Part shown: positions 25,141-36,852 of the stretch, piece by piece
How positions within the stretch are numbered: position 1 is the first letter of the stretch
Layout of the letters: each line of letters begins with the position of its first letter
Source: Dermacentor variabilis
Lineage: Eukaryota; Arthropoda; Arachnida; Ixodida; Ixodidae
Length of the DNA: 64,000 nucleotides
Direction: 5' to 3'
Assembly: GCF_050947875.1 (NCBI RefSeq)
Contig: NC_134570.1
Coordinates: forward strand, 207,605,750-207,669,749
Made by a program: the position numbers and the translations under genes
The notes under the pieces: generated by a model
The model's database searches: none
Seen by the model: the letters and a program-made list of their open reading frames with translations, nothing else
Told to the model about the DNA's origin: nothing

Positions 25141-25200
25141 TTGGCGTGTAACACCCCAGGCAAAAAGGATGCTCCACCACCATGCCTCATCGAAACGAAG

Positions 25201-25408
25201 GATGGATTCCTAATTTGCCATGGTTGTCTCGAGCGGATGACCGGTCTCGCGGGGCCCCGCAGTGCTTACAGGGCCCTTCGTGTGTGTGCATGCCTAAGCG
25301 AAAGGAACAATGAATTCCTAATTATCCGTGGTTGTTTCGAGTGGTTACCTGTTTGGCGGACGCTCCGCATTGTTCACAGGGCCCTTTGTGTGTGTGCGTG
25401 AAGGCCCT
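25201..25408. repeat. 108-bp tandem duplication
   Basis: Two diverged copies, 25201-25299 and 25309-25407, in register at 108 bp. Anchors are gattcctaatt versus aattcctaatt and cagggccctt in both, each followed by a gtgtgtg run. Confidence 0.75.
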
Positions 25409-25439
25409 TTCTGCGAACCAACGACGCGCGAAAGAGAAG

Positions 25440-25775
25440 TGATCAGCTGCTTACAATTCCCACGAACTGTCCACACTTTCCGAGAACCAACGCCGCCTAG
25501 AAGAAAGGCCCACCCAAACTGAAACATGCTGCATATCCACGACGAGGACTTGCAACGTCACCTACTGAGTGCCACCAGCGAAGGCATGCTCATGAAGACG
25601 TCAACTGGGACAATGAATCAGCCGCCTATCCACAACCAGACGCCCTTTCCACGAACTATCAAGCTCTACGGGAGAACTTTCGCGAACCAACGTCGCCTAG
25701 AAGGAAGGCCCACCTAAAGTGGAACCTGCTGCAAATCCATGACGATGACTTACAGGGTCAGCTGCAGAGGCGCGG
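25440..25775. repeat. 200-bp tandem duplication
   Basis: Copies in register at 200 bp. Anchors are gaaccaacgccgcctagaag (from 25484) and gaaccaacgtcgcctagaag (from 25684), followed in both by aggcccaccyaaa, ctgctgcatatcc or ctgctgcaaatcc, and acgaygayg/gact. A third partial anchor gaaccaacgacgc stands at 25414. This is the pattern of U3 enhancer-type repeats in LTRs. Confidence 0.75.
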
Positions 25776-26169
25776 TCCTGAAAGGTCGCCGGGTGAATGG
25801 GTGCCGTCACCAAGCACCGTGGAACTCAGTGCATATCACGTGACGTTGACGTGAGCCAGGTTCCGCCCACGACTTCAGTGGGCCTATTTAATGGGCCCCG
25901 TAACGTACTTTTTCACTTCATCCTCTTCTTCTTAGCTTTCACCAACCATTGAATAAATCATGCAAGTTTCGAACGAGAACTCGTCTCGTCCTTGCCTGGT
26001 CGCCGTGGTCTACCGGATGCCTGCATCCCGCCGACAACGCCACCCTACCCATTAGTAACGTCAGTCGAGGTTCCATAAACAGGCGTCGCAACAACTCGGC
26101 AGTGGGGAGGCACGCTGCCCTGGAGAATGCAACAGATACCACCCAAAAAAGTCGGATGTGAGCCACGGA

Positions 26170-28040
26170 GATTATTACGCCGACGCACAGCTACACTTTG
26201 TCCGCTCCGCAGTGTGTCTCTATTCATATATTGATCGCGCTCCTTACATCACCCCACCCGCCTCCATATATCACCACACCGGTCACCGGCAGCGAGTCCC
26301 TCTCACAAATATGTTGACTTATTGTCCTGCTCTTGCAGAGAGCAAAGGTCAATGCATTCGGGCCTGGATGGATGCACTTAATGAGCATCGTGTATGAAAC
26401 TGGATGGTCACTGGTGCCACAGAGCCCGTTGTACTTTCCTTTCTATAAGTTTACCTTCGGCGAACAAGCTACATGGTTCTTGTTTATAAGACAAATTCTA
26501 AATACCATAACCGGTTCTGCATAAAAAAGATCAATCTTCTCTACATGATTTGTATTCTCCAGTTTTCCAATTTCAAGACGCGGTGGCTGCATTACAGTAG
26601 AAGCGGAATTGAAGAAAGTGCTCGTTTGCTATGCTTTAGGTGAACGCTATCAAAAAAAAAAAGAACAGGCGGTGGAAATTAATCAGGCACCCTACGTTGT
26701 CCCTCACGGCCAACTGTTCAAGTTTAAGACTGTAAATCATATGATTTAATTTAATTTTCTTTGCTTATTCCCCTAGTCTTCCAGCCATTTTATTATATTC
26801 TGCCAAGAAGATTCAGATACATCTCAGAAAACATTTTTGAAAACAAGAATTCCGATACAGGCAAATTCGGAGACATTAATAACTGGTTAGATGCTGCAAA
26901 ACGCTGACAATAGATGCTTCAAGTTTCAGCGTTATTTGAACAAGCTATGAACGAACCATTTGCGCCCTCAGAAGGCCAACGAAGGAAACGATACGGGAGT
27001 CCTTATGGCGGGTGCGCCGTAAGCGAATCAATCATTAAACAGAAGGATGAGAAGAAACACAGATACGAACCGACAACCTACGTAGGAAGAAAGAGTGCGG
27101 AAATTGTAGTGGTTTTATCGTTCCCGTTTACCATTAGGCGCGTTTCCATTTGGCACCGCCTTCATCCTAATGGCCCGGTGGACAATCGACAATGAGAGTA
27201 GGGCACTATGCTAAAGATGACGATGACGCTGTGTTTTGTACTTGTGAGAGAGAACGAGACTCAGCCACTATCTGGGGTGTGCATCGACAACTGGCTCTTT
27301 TCCGAGAGAGTTATTTGAGGTCCGCTGCCAGTATTCTTTGCCCGTCAGACGATGAAAGCAAATATGGATTTTCAGACAGAGCAAGCTCAGTGTGCGAGGA
27401 GCTGCTTATTTCTGTTTCTTTCTCGTGCGATTCTTACAATAATCATCCTCATCGCTGTTCTTTCCCTTTTCCTTTGTGAGTCGCTGGCTAAAAGGCACTG
27501 GTTCAGGCCGACCGCTCATGCGTTTTCTCGCCATGTATCTTTCTATCTTTATAATCAGCGTCACGGTACAAGCAACCCTACGCACTTGGAGCGATGTGGC
27601 GCCTGTCTGAAATGTCTCCAGAAGGCATCGACGGCTGCCCGAGGAGACACGGCGCTGAGCTGCTTAGACCGAGGCAAAGTCAAGGGGAAGAGCGTGTCCG
27701 GAGTGCCTAATGCCTGGGAACATTGTGGCAGGATGTGGTTGGCCTTGGGAGCGAGCAAACTTTCTTGACGCACAGATGGTTGCACTGCTTGTCAGCGATA
27801 AGTCTTCTGCCTGTCAAAGGCTCCAACGCTACCTTTTATATTTTTGCAGAAAAGAGCAGCCTTTGCCAACGAACACTGTACATAGTATTTTATTTTCGAG
27901 GAAACGGGAAGTAGCGGTGGCGGGCATTGCAACTGTTCGGCGGTCAGGTGCACATCTCAACTGCGCCAGCGCGCCTTTGTGGCGGTAAGGAGATGGACAG
28001 AATCGAGGAAACACTCAAGAATTAATCGAAAAAAGGAGTG
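26170..28040. other. no recognised feature
   Basis: Several frames of 90-140 codons (for example 27352-27768) without motifs or conserved splice context. Confidence 0.45.
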
Positions 28041-28044
28041 CCCA

Positions 28045-28178
28045 CGCACAAACACACATACACACATCCAAGCACACAAACACTCACAAAGAAACGCACA
28101 CACCCACAAACAAACACGCACACACACACAAATACCCAAACAAACACACACACACACACACACACGCACACGCGCACG
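28045..28178. repeat. impure (CA)n microsatellite
   Basis: CA-rich tract with AAACACA, CACGCA variants and a pure core near 28147-28165. Produces Cys-Val or His-Thr rich false frames. Confidence 0.9.
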
Positions 28179-28179
28179 T

Positions 28180-30300
28180 GCAATATGTTCACCCAGGCAG
28201 CGTGATATGAACAGGAGCTAGCGGATGCATCGACGCGCACGAGGGGCAAATGACTCCCGTCGAGGAATCGTGAATGCGCATAACAAAAAACTGTGAAGAT
28301 CCTACGCATATTTTGGAATATATGTGAAGCGAAGCTTTCGTGAAAAGGTTAATTAAATTTTATAACGCTGTTTATCGGCTGCGACACGTTCTTCAGTTTA
28401 ATGATTTCACTCCTGCAAGGCAAATCATCAAACACAGGCGCACCTACCATGCCACCCGCGTGACATACGAGGCCGGCAATTACTCGGCCTCCGGGATCGT
28501 TCCACTTTTCATCACGCCATTTCTGGGGGGCAGCACTGGTTACTGATGTACTCTCTTCCGCACAGGCTCATCTGACTCGCAAAGAAGCCGACAGAGCGGA
28601 CTTGCGTAACCTAGAGGGTCAACACATAGAAAGCTCAAGTCTAATAAAGGAATTAAGCGCTTAGCGCCATATTCTAATAGCAGTGACAATATTCAGGTAG
28701 CACTTCTTGTTACGGCTGCGTAATTCTGCAGAGAATAGAGCCAGCCACCGGCATGTCCGTAGCAGCAGTCGAAAAGGGCTTCCATATAAACCGATTTAAT
28801 ACATGAGTGCTGTCCCGTGTGTGAACAAGGCGGCGCCGTCTGCGGCAGCGGCAACGTCCTGTCAAAAAACGTCTCGCCGTAGGAGCTAAACAGGATTCCA
28901 AGCAGTGTTGAAACGTAATCAGGGCCTTACGACTTCCGTAAGAGCACTCAATCTGTCATACATAAGTAAAGCCATCGCTGAAGCGGGAAGAAATGACAAT
29001 TCGGTGACTTGGTGTTGCTATCGAAGCAGTAATAACGCATAGCTCAATAATTTCATGAACTCCCAAGTCGTGGTACTATCTCAAAGCAAAGGAACCAGAT
29101 AATCGTTGTTTATGTGCAAATTATCGACAGTTCGTTCAGCACTATCTTAACCTTTGATCTGTCCAGAGCAATTATGGAAAATACAACGTACGCCGTCTTT
29201 GTGCCTTACAGCCCGGTGTGCCCTCCTATACGGGTGCACCGGCATCGCCACTGTCCCTGTGGCGCTCATAATCCGGCACGCACTGGAGAGCCTAAACGGA
29301 GCTCCGCGACTGCGCAGTTGTAAGCGCGTCAGAATAAAAAAACTGCTCATCGCCGAAGTTAAGGCTTAGAGAAAATTTTTAATTCTCCTCGCAGCACCAC
29401 GATCGCTATATAGGCTAAAAACTGATCATCGCCAAAGCGACGGCAGAGTGGTTTTTCTTTTCTCTTTGCTGCAAGAAGATGGCGAAGATAAAGTTGAGGG
29501 GGTGGCTTGACGACAACGATACGATAACAAAGACTCGATGGCGTCGAGCAAAGGGCCCACGAACACGGGAAAACACAGGAAAACCAGGTGGGAACTTTCA
29601 ACATACTGTGGCAGCAAGAGACGCCTTTTAAACCGCCCAACTCCTCTTATGTCTGCCAGAAAAGATGATTACCCCACAGTTTCCCTTCGAGGGCTTTCCC
29701 TTTTTCCTGGGTTCGACTTGGTTCAAGTTTTCTCCTGCAAGACATCTGTACTGTTTAAGCGCCGAAGATGCGTTTTTACGCTTTTTTACTTTCTGTAAAA
29801 GCTAAATATTCGAAAAAACGGAAAGCCTTTTAATGACCGTATATATATCATATACGCCCTAAAAGCGAGGTCCCAGCCTGACAGCAAGTGCTTTCTCTCG
29901 AAACTTCAAGAAAGTTAAATGTGCCTCGAGAAGCTGCGAAGGGTATTTCCGTCCGCTCGAAGCGAAAATCAATACATTACCCTTTTTTCGAGAAAGGTCG
30001 AACACACGTAATTGGGATCCATGCTCTTAGCTATACGCCTAATGCTGGCAAAGCAGCAGAGTCCTGAAAAGAAATATCGCGAAGAGATACAGTAAAGTGT
30101 GGAGCAAACAGCGCACTGCAACAGGAACAAATTTTTCTGAGGAAGACGGATAGCGTGAGGCGTAACGTATTAAGGACGTCGCTTGTGTACGAATGGCCAT
30201 AAATTGGTTTAACATTACTTAGCAAGGAATTGAACTAAATATAACAGAAATCTAATGACGCAATTCGCCCTCTTAAGCGATCAAAACCGAAGTAAACGTC
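28180..30300. other. no recognised feature
   Basis: No repeat or coding structure accepted. Confidence 0.45.
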
Positions 30301-30302
30301 GT

Positions 30303-30412
<110 letters not shown>

Positions 30413-30419
30413 CAGTCCC

Positions 30420-32880
30420 CTTCACATATCAAATATACACATTGGAGTGCGCAGCAGTTCCCATTAGCAGCCGTCAAGCAGATGGATGAGTAGCGTTCTC
30501 TTGTAAAAGCAAACCTTTACCTCGTGGTCAATTTCAATTGCCCAGTCGAAAAAAAGTAAAACTTAGAATTTACTTTCTTCGCAAAGCCTCCGAACCGATC
30601 TGATTTGATTTTTGAGCAAGAAATTGACAACAAAAATTACAAAGCGTAGGTAAACAAGAAAAAAAATGAATAACCACCTAGAGAGACAAGTTTGCAGTAT
30701 GTAAATCAACTCCAAAGCGAACATAAAAAAAATGCTAAATATTAATAAATTGACAAAGCTGACAATTACAATGCATAAATTTAGTACCTACGTGAGAGCG
30801 ATACAGTGCTTACTCAAACTCTTTCTAAGAATTTGTAATTTAGAGGTACCTTTCATACCGGTGTGTGTGACATTTCCTCTTTCTACGTTATAATTCTTGC
30901 AACATAGCTTTTTTTTTCGCATCTACAGAATCTTTAAAAATGATGCTTCACACTTTTGCAAATTTGACAATCACATTTTTTGCCTCAATACAATTTAACC
31001 TGTTTAGAAATGTAACCAATTTATTTGAAATTGGTCCATCGCTACCTCACTGAAAGCCTGTACAGCTTTCATCTGTATATGAATACGTAGGCTATGATTA
31101 AAATTGGGTCTGTGTACTTGTCTCATATGTGCAGGAGCCTCTTAGTGGCCTAGAACGATTTTAGTGCTATTTAATGTTTGTAAACCTTTGACACCATCAT
31201 ATTCAAATTCTCGATTCATAACCAGAACTTCCCTTAGAGGAAGAAAAAAAAACATTTGTGCGTGCTTTTTTTTTGCGTTCTGAGTTCATGCATGTTAAGT
31301 GTACGCGGAGGTCAAATCGCTTATTATACGGAGGCACGCGTATGAACAGGAAAAAAAACAGCTACATTCTTGTGTTAAAATGGTAGCGCCACGTTTTCGT
31401 ATTACCGTGAAGTTTTTAGTGCAACTAGAAGCGTTGTGTGCGCGTTTTCATGGAGTTCTGTGAGAACTAAAACGTCCACCGAATTTTTACTATTTTGAGG
31501 ACATGAAGGGAAGCCTAGGGCGATGTGCATTACCATTTCCTAGAGTGCGGGTCAATTATGGGCTAAATAAGAATTTCTACGTCTTCGTTTCCTGCCTCTA
31601 TAGGTGCTTTATTTGAAATGATTACAGAGATTTCCTACTGCTTTGAAAGGAGCAACAATGTCCCTAGCGAACACGAAATTTAGGTTTAGTGTATATAGGG
31701 GGAGGGGGGCGGCAGGGCATATTAAGTGTAATGTGCGACATAACTTGAATGTTTATTGATTTATTATGAGACTTGTAAATAATTACTGAATCAAGTTCTT
31801 AGGCGATCGCGATGTTCTCACTTAATGAAGCCGCGTTGTATAAATTCGGTGCAAATAGGGGGCAGATAATCCGTGATGTGTGGGAAAATTTCAAAGGATG
31901 CGAGTGAAGTAAATTACTTATGCAAGCACTGCAGAGCGTTATGAATGTTTCAAAAGTGACGTAGAATTTAACTATATTTACTGCGAGAACTATAACAGCT
32001 ACAGAGATCAGACTTCAGCAAAAATAATGGGAAAATTATGGCTGATGTACGTACGAAGCCAAAAGTATGCGAGTGAAGATACGACCTTCGCTAAGAGTTT
32101 CTTATACAACTGCTTGAAAGCGTCACATTCGGACGAAGCTTTAATTTGTGTAGTTTAATTATAAGCAGCTAAAAATCCGCACAGCAAACAGCTTCGCCGA
32201 AAATCGGGCTGCAATTGTGCAAGATCTGACAAGCATGCCGTCTTCTATATTCTGGCGCTCGCGCGCACTAACGTGGACCATCTCACGACTCAAAGATAAT
32301 CAGACTACTTAAACGCCTTCAGTATTGAACAAATAGTTCTTTTCGAATGATTATTTCAGTTACCCCTCGGTGAGTTCACGTGGCGTTGTCTTCCACCGAC
32401 CTGATGAGCCGAGCCACGTCTCATATAGGCTGATTATCGTGCGGTAACCAAGGCTGGCCCAGCCGTATCTAAGATGCAAACATCTTGACGCTATGATAAA
32501 ATATTCTTTGTGCATCTTTTATCTGTATCGTGATACATTCGCCAAGACGTGTCATTGTATCACGATTCGACATAACAACTAAGGTATTGTGTATCTTAAA
32601 GGGGCCTTGCTATGCTCCTGAGTCACCTTGTTGGGTAGCACCGATATCAGCATTACGATGCGGTATTTGGAGAACAATAATCGCGATGATGAGTCACAAT
32701 GATTACTGACTGAAAGCATATTGTGCGGTTTACATTTCCACCATGTTGCGAGTTCTGAAAAAATAAATAACCGTGGTGTTACGTGTTACAACCATTTTAA
32801 GCATCGCCCGATTACCACACAGTTGGGACGAAGTGCTGCAACTGCGCGAACGGTGAATTAACATTCCGAGCGCATGGTAC
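30420..32880. other. no recognised feature
   Basis: AT-rich and remarkably free of open frames over 60 codons for about 2.3 kb. Typical of old intergenic or intronic DNA. Confidence 0.5.
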
Positions 32881-32897
32881 GCCAATGGCAACCTCGT

Positions 32898-32922
32898 GAG
32901 AGAGAGAGAGAGAGAGAAAGCA
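32898..32922. repeat. (GA)n tract in LINE 3' UTR
   Basis: Short GA run; on - it is the CT-rich run also present in the UTR of the copy at 41340-42880. Confidence 0.85.
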
Positions 32923-33084
32923 AAACGAGGAAAGGACGGGAGGTCAACCAGACGAGCGTATGGTTTGCTACCATACACTGGGGGAAGGGAAAGGGGAAAC
33001 AGAAAGAGGAAAGCGGAATAGAGGAAAAACTGTCTGTGTACGCAGCAAAGTGCTTGGAAATCAGTCAAGTCAAAGCAAGCGCTC

Positions 33085-33190
33085 CGTCGATACGTTAGGC
33101 TGCCGTCAATGTTGGTGGTTCATAGCTGGTTATGCACGTTGAAGTTACCAGTGAAGACCAAGGATCCGGTGGGCGTCAGCAGTACGTTGC
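33085..33190 (-). pseudogene. LINE endonuclease scrap
   Basis: On - the translation gives VFTGNFNVHNQL followed by a stop, matching the GDFNxHxxxW block of apurinic-type LINE endonucleases (the Asp of GDFN is Asn here). It is bounded by ORF1 on one side and the 3' UTR on the other. Confidence 0.55.
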
Positions 33191-33429
33191 AGTGCGTGGC
33201 AGTATATTTTTAAGCTAAACCCCAGCCGCTCCGGCTTCAGTGCGAATATCATGATGCGGGTGAGCCATGATGCTTACTCAAGAGTTACAAGTACTGAATT
33301 GAGAGCATCCAGCGCTTGCACTGCACTTCGCGCTGACGGAGTGCGCAGGTTATTTAAGAGTATTCGAAGGGTATTCATCAGAGACCGGAGCATCATAATG
33401 ACTTGCGGTCTTCATCGGGCAATTTGTCA

Positions 33430-34785
33430 GGAACCCGCGCTGTTCGCTCTACAGCCGTGCGCAGCTGTATCACTTGACGTGGCTCCGGCTCCGGTTGTGG
33501 CATCAGCTGCGGCATCGCCTCCGGCTGTGGCATCGGCTGCGGTATCGCCTACGGCTGTGGCATCTCCTCTAGCTGTGGCATCGGCCGTACCACCGACTGT
33601 GGCATCGGCTGCGGCATCAGCTGTGGCTTCGGTTGCGACTTCCCGTGTTGTTCTGGCTTTGGCTGTTGCTTTAGTAGTGAGGACCAAGTTGTATTGTTCT
33701 CCACCATGGCCTTGTCCAATTTAGATTGAATTGCCCCAGGCCTAGGGGGCAGAGGAGGAGGTGATGTCGGATGGAGCGTACTCTTCATAGAGGTATCAGC
33801 GTTCTTTGAAGTCCGGCGGCGTCGGGAGTAGCGCTTTCTAACGGCCACAACAGCTTCCCGACGAGACGAATGGTCTCTCACCATGCTTCAAGATCGCCTT
33901 TTCCTTCTTCATTTTGGGGCAGTCCTTCGAGGAAGCATCATGGGACCCAAGGCCATCGGTGCATTTGAGAACCGTGGCTGCACAAGAGTCTGCAGCGTGG
34001 GGCTCGCTGCTGCGTGAGCAAACTCTCATGTTCTCGCACACGGCACTCACCTGTCCCAGCCTCATACAATTGCGGTATTGCAGTGGCCTTGGGATGAATG
34101 GCACAGGGTGTTTAAAGTGGCCCACCTTGACATGCGAAGGGAGAGTCTCGCCCGTGAATACAATTTTCACACAGCGGGATGTGCCGAGGCGATACACATG
34201 TGTTATGGCGACGCCATCAAGAGCAGGCTTCACTAGGATCTGCAAGTCGGCGCTGGACATGGAGGCGTCCACGTCCTAGATGACACCAGTAGTTGAACCA
34301 CTGTTCTGGGGGATATACGAGCGGAGCTTAACGCCACCTAGTTCTGTTACTGTAGTCAAATTTCTCAGCGCAGCCTCATGTGTGACGTCGATAGCCAACA
34401 CATTTTTTCGTGTGTTGACTCTAACGTCTGCTATCTGATTTGGCGCCAACGCTTCAAGTTGCACCGATACGGACTGTCTGTTGAGTCGCCTCAGGTTGTC
34501 GGTAGCAAGTTTTGGTAAAATAGAATCGTACTGACTGCGGTATGCTGAGTAGGTCCTACCGTTGGCGTGCTCGAAGACATGGATGCCCTGGTGGTGTGTA
34601 TTCGTTTCGCCTTGCGGCTCCGCACAAGCTCGAAGGCGCCATCGGAGAAGTCCTGACTGCTGAGCGAGTAGACGCTGGTGTCATTGCCGTCGGTGTCGCT
34701 CTGGAGGCCGGTCTGCTTCCTAGACGCAGCCGCCGCTGAAGTCGCCATTCCCGGCAGAGGCACGGGGACGTTAACTTGCATCCGC
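33430..34785 (-). pseudogene. LINE gag-like ORF1
   Basis: Three adjoining minus-strand frames make one decayed protein. The N-terminal part has SDGAFELVRSRKAKR (about 34680-34600). The middle part holds IADVRVNTRKNVLAIDV and GGVKLRSYIP (34464-34276). The zinc-knuckle region (34272-33838) reads YRNCMRLGQVSAVC with a later CTDGLGSHDASSKDC block, that is, Cys/His knuckles with some ligand residues lost. Such proteins bind element RNA. A proline/glutamine-rich C-terminal tail encoded by a minisatellite follows (33640-33480). Confidence 0.75.
33480..33640. repeat. coding minisatellite in ORF1 tail
   Basis: Imperfect units built from ggctgtggcatc and ggctgcggcatc, with a longer period of about 30 bp. 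In the ORF1 frame on - it encodes Pro-Gln-Pro-Met type repeats. The Ala-rich frame on + is a shadow. Confidence 0.75.
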
Positions 34786-35148
34786 GCCACGAACCATGCC
34801 GGCTCTCCAAAGATGTACGCAGTGTAGTGGGTAATATGCATGTGGCACAGTGCGGACTGCCACCGCTGCGGCGCGAGACCCGAGCTCCGGCTGTTGATGC
34901 GAAGCGCTAGGACTCGTGATTTAGAGCTACCTGCGATCCCTCGAACGATCTGCAATAAACCCCATTTCAGCAGAAATAAGGAAAGAACAGCTGAGCTAGA
35001 GAAAAAGCGTTCTGGCTCGCAGAGAGTTCGTCTTCGTCTTCCCCTGGTATGAATACAAAAATGAGGAAGCTGTTGTAGCTATAGAGGTGATTCCATGAGC
35101 TCTGAGATCGGACCAAGCCCCGTCCAATCACTGAGGCCGTGGGAACAC

Positions 35149-35156
35149 TATAAAAG
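35149..35156 (+). promoter_or_regulatory. TATA-like box, weak candidate
   Basis: TATAAAAG followed by GCGG, close to a perfect TATA consensus. No convincing gene follows on +. It may be fortuitous or belong to an unrecognised repeat. Confidence 0.2.
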
Positions 35157-35159
35157 GCG

Positions 35160-35750
35160 GAGAAAACTTGGCAACCATGGCGCGCCGACTTCCTCAAATG
35201 CCCGGATGCTAATAGCGCCACCCTAAGATGCCAGAGAGGAATGAAATGTGGGATTTAGAACCACGAAAATTGGAGTTGATGGTAACCCTTCCTGTTCTTG
35301 TCTTTTGATATTTCTCTGACCGATAACTTGGATTTGCATGCTTTAATTGTAATATTTCATTTTGTTCCTGTTTTTTTACAAACTAACAATAGATCTAGAG
35401 CATATATAGTAACTTGAACGAAGAGTTGCGCAGGCGCTTTGGTACAGAGGGTGCTGTTAACGCAAATTACACGAACACATTCAGAGTAACTAAAGCTAAG
35501 CGTACCCAGAGACTTCGTGCTTCTTAGCTTTTTTTCAACCACTCGAGAGACCCAGCCCCCTTTGTTTTCTTGTGACAAGAGGATGCAGTGCGGCGCGCGC
35601 ACAGGAGGCGGGTAAGCCGAAGATGAAGCTATCATTTTTCATAGGTGGTGTTCCACATCTCACTAAAGAAGCGATGTTATAGCGAAGATAAAGTAGCAAG
35701 ACTCATTCCTAGAATAATATAACGCCAGAATAAAAGAAAAAAGAAAAAGG
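35160..35750. other. no recognised feature
   Basis: No structure accepted apart from the TATA-like site just upstream. Confidence 0.45.
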
Positions 35751-35751
35751 C

Positions 35752-35980
35752 CACCGCCGCTTCTTAGTGGCTATGGTGTTAGTCTGTTGAGCACAAGATC
35801 GCGGGATCGAATCCCGGCCACGGCAGCCGCAGTTCGATGGGGCGAAAGGATTAAAAAAACGTGTACATAGATTTAGGTGCACGTGAACGAACCCCAGGTG
35901 GTCCAAACTTCCGGAGACCCCACTACGGCGTGCCTCATAACCAGATTGTGGTTTTGGCACGTAAAACACCAAAACTAAAT
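35752..35980 (+). mobile_element. full-length tRNA-derived SINE
   Basis: Head cttagtggctatggtgtta (A box) and gggatcgaatcccggcc (B box) are followed by the family body with aggtgcacgtgaacgaaccc and the tail gtggttttggcacgtaaaac. A small deletion lies in the gcgaaa segment near 35845. Target duplication is not evident; the left flank is A-rich. Confidence 0.85.
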
Positions 35981-36163
35981 TTTTTTCAACAAAAAGCGGA
36001 TCAAACGATATTCTCCAAGCCTTAAAGAGATAGTACAGACCACGCTTATCCAAGAGACTAATCAACGTTGCCGCTCTACAACGCTCTAGGCAATTATACA
36101 TCCTAACGACCAGAGTTGTGCTGCTACAATATAACTGTCACTGTCGCCCACATGACCGTGCTT

Positions 36164-36187
36164 CCCTCGAGGGAGCTCCCTCGAGGG
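36164..36187. repeat. perfect 24-bp palindrome
   Basis: The left half is CCCTCGAGGGAG and the right half is its exact reverse complement. Each half also contains the 10-bp palindrome CCCTCGAGGG, so the site is a palindrome of palindromes. Confidence 0.95.
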
Positions 36188-36719
36188 TCACATCCTACGC
36201 AGCAAGTGCCACAACTGCCTCACATCAAACGACTACGGATTTAGTAGTTCCCGTTGTCATGCGCCCGACCCATTGCATGTGACCAGTGACTTCTTATTTT
36301 ACTGCGCTAAGGCGTTATTACCTAACAGTAGGGCTATTCCTTGCTATAGGGATGCCGTAGCATACCTGTACTAGGACGTGTGGCATAATTGCCACGCGCT
36401 GCACATTGCGACACGCACTGATCGACAATTCCAACATATAAATGGCTTGTGCGCCTCAGGGCCAGAGGTGACAGGCAACGATGGCCTGATATGATGGCCA
36501 CCGGTTATGTGGATGAGAGAAAGCGTCGCGCTCGTTATTTGTTTTGTTATTGAAGTTTTATAAATCAATCCTTTAGTTCACGTAACTTTGATTTCAGTCC
36601 GGCTTGAACGGAGGGCGGGTATCAGCAAGGCCGGTTTCGCAACACCCTAATAAACAAAAAAAAAACATTTTGTACTTAGCTTGAGGTGGGGAGAGGTTGT
36701 ATTCTGTAGGTGTTTCCAT

Positions 36720-36852
36720 GGTGGACATATCCGTTTCGTCTGCTGCTGAAGTGCTCATGGGCTGCGGGCGTTTGTCTCCTTCTGACGCATACTCAAGCCG
36801 AGCCCATCAGATCTTCAGCAGCAGACAAAATAGACGTGTCCACTAGGTGGAC
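36720..36852. repeat. inverted repeat with 67-bp loop
   Basis: Left arm gtggacatatccgtttcg then tctgctgctgaa; right arm ttcagcagcagac then aaaatagacgtgtccac. Arms are about 30 bp with three or four mismatches. It may be a small foldback element. Confidence 0.65.

Larger units (their letters stand above)
25147..26100 (+). mobile_element. LTR-like block, putative solo or degraded LTR
   Basis: The block begins TGTAACACCCC, a start common for Ty3/gypsy LTRs. It carries a TATA-like tatttaa at 25885-25891 and a polyadenylation signal aataaa at 25952-25957, spaced as expected for U3-R-U5. The upstream part is expanded by two tandem duplications. The 3' edge is uncertain, no matching second LTR and no gag-pol were found within the window, so a solo LTR is the best reading. 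Confidence 0.4.
32880..34960 (-). mobile_element. internally deleted LINE: ORF1, EN scrap, 3' UTR
   Basis: On - the order is gag-like ORF1 (34840-33430), a short endonuclease remnant (about 33180-33090) and a 3' UTR (33010-32890). The UTR shares gcaaacc..ggttgacctccc and a CT-rich run with the 3' UTR of the LINE at 41340-42880. Reverse transcriptase and RNase H, normally about 3 kb, are missing. So this is an internally deleted member of the same family as that plus-strand copy. Confidence 0.75.

Noticed and set aside
33251..33724. 157-codon Ala/Val-rich frame on +
   Set aside because: Antisense of the LINE ORF1 minisatellite; Ala/Val repeats arise from the opposite strand of Pro/Gln repeats.
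35149..35221. Host gene promoter with start codon at about 35178
   Set aside because: TATA-like box is good but the frame after the ATG is short and without motifs; kept only as a weak site.
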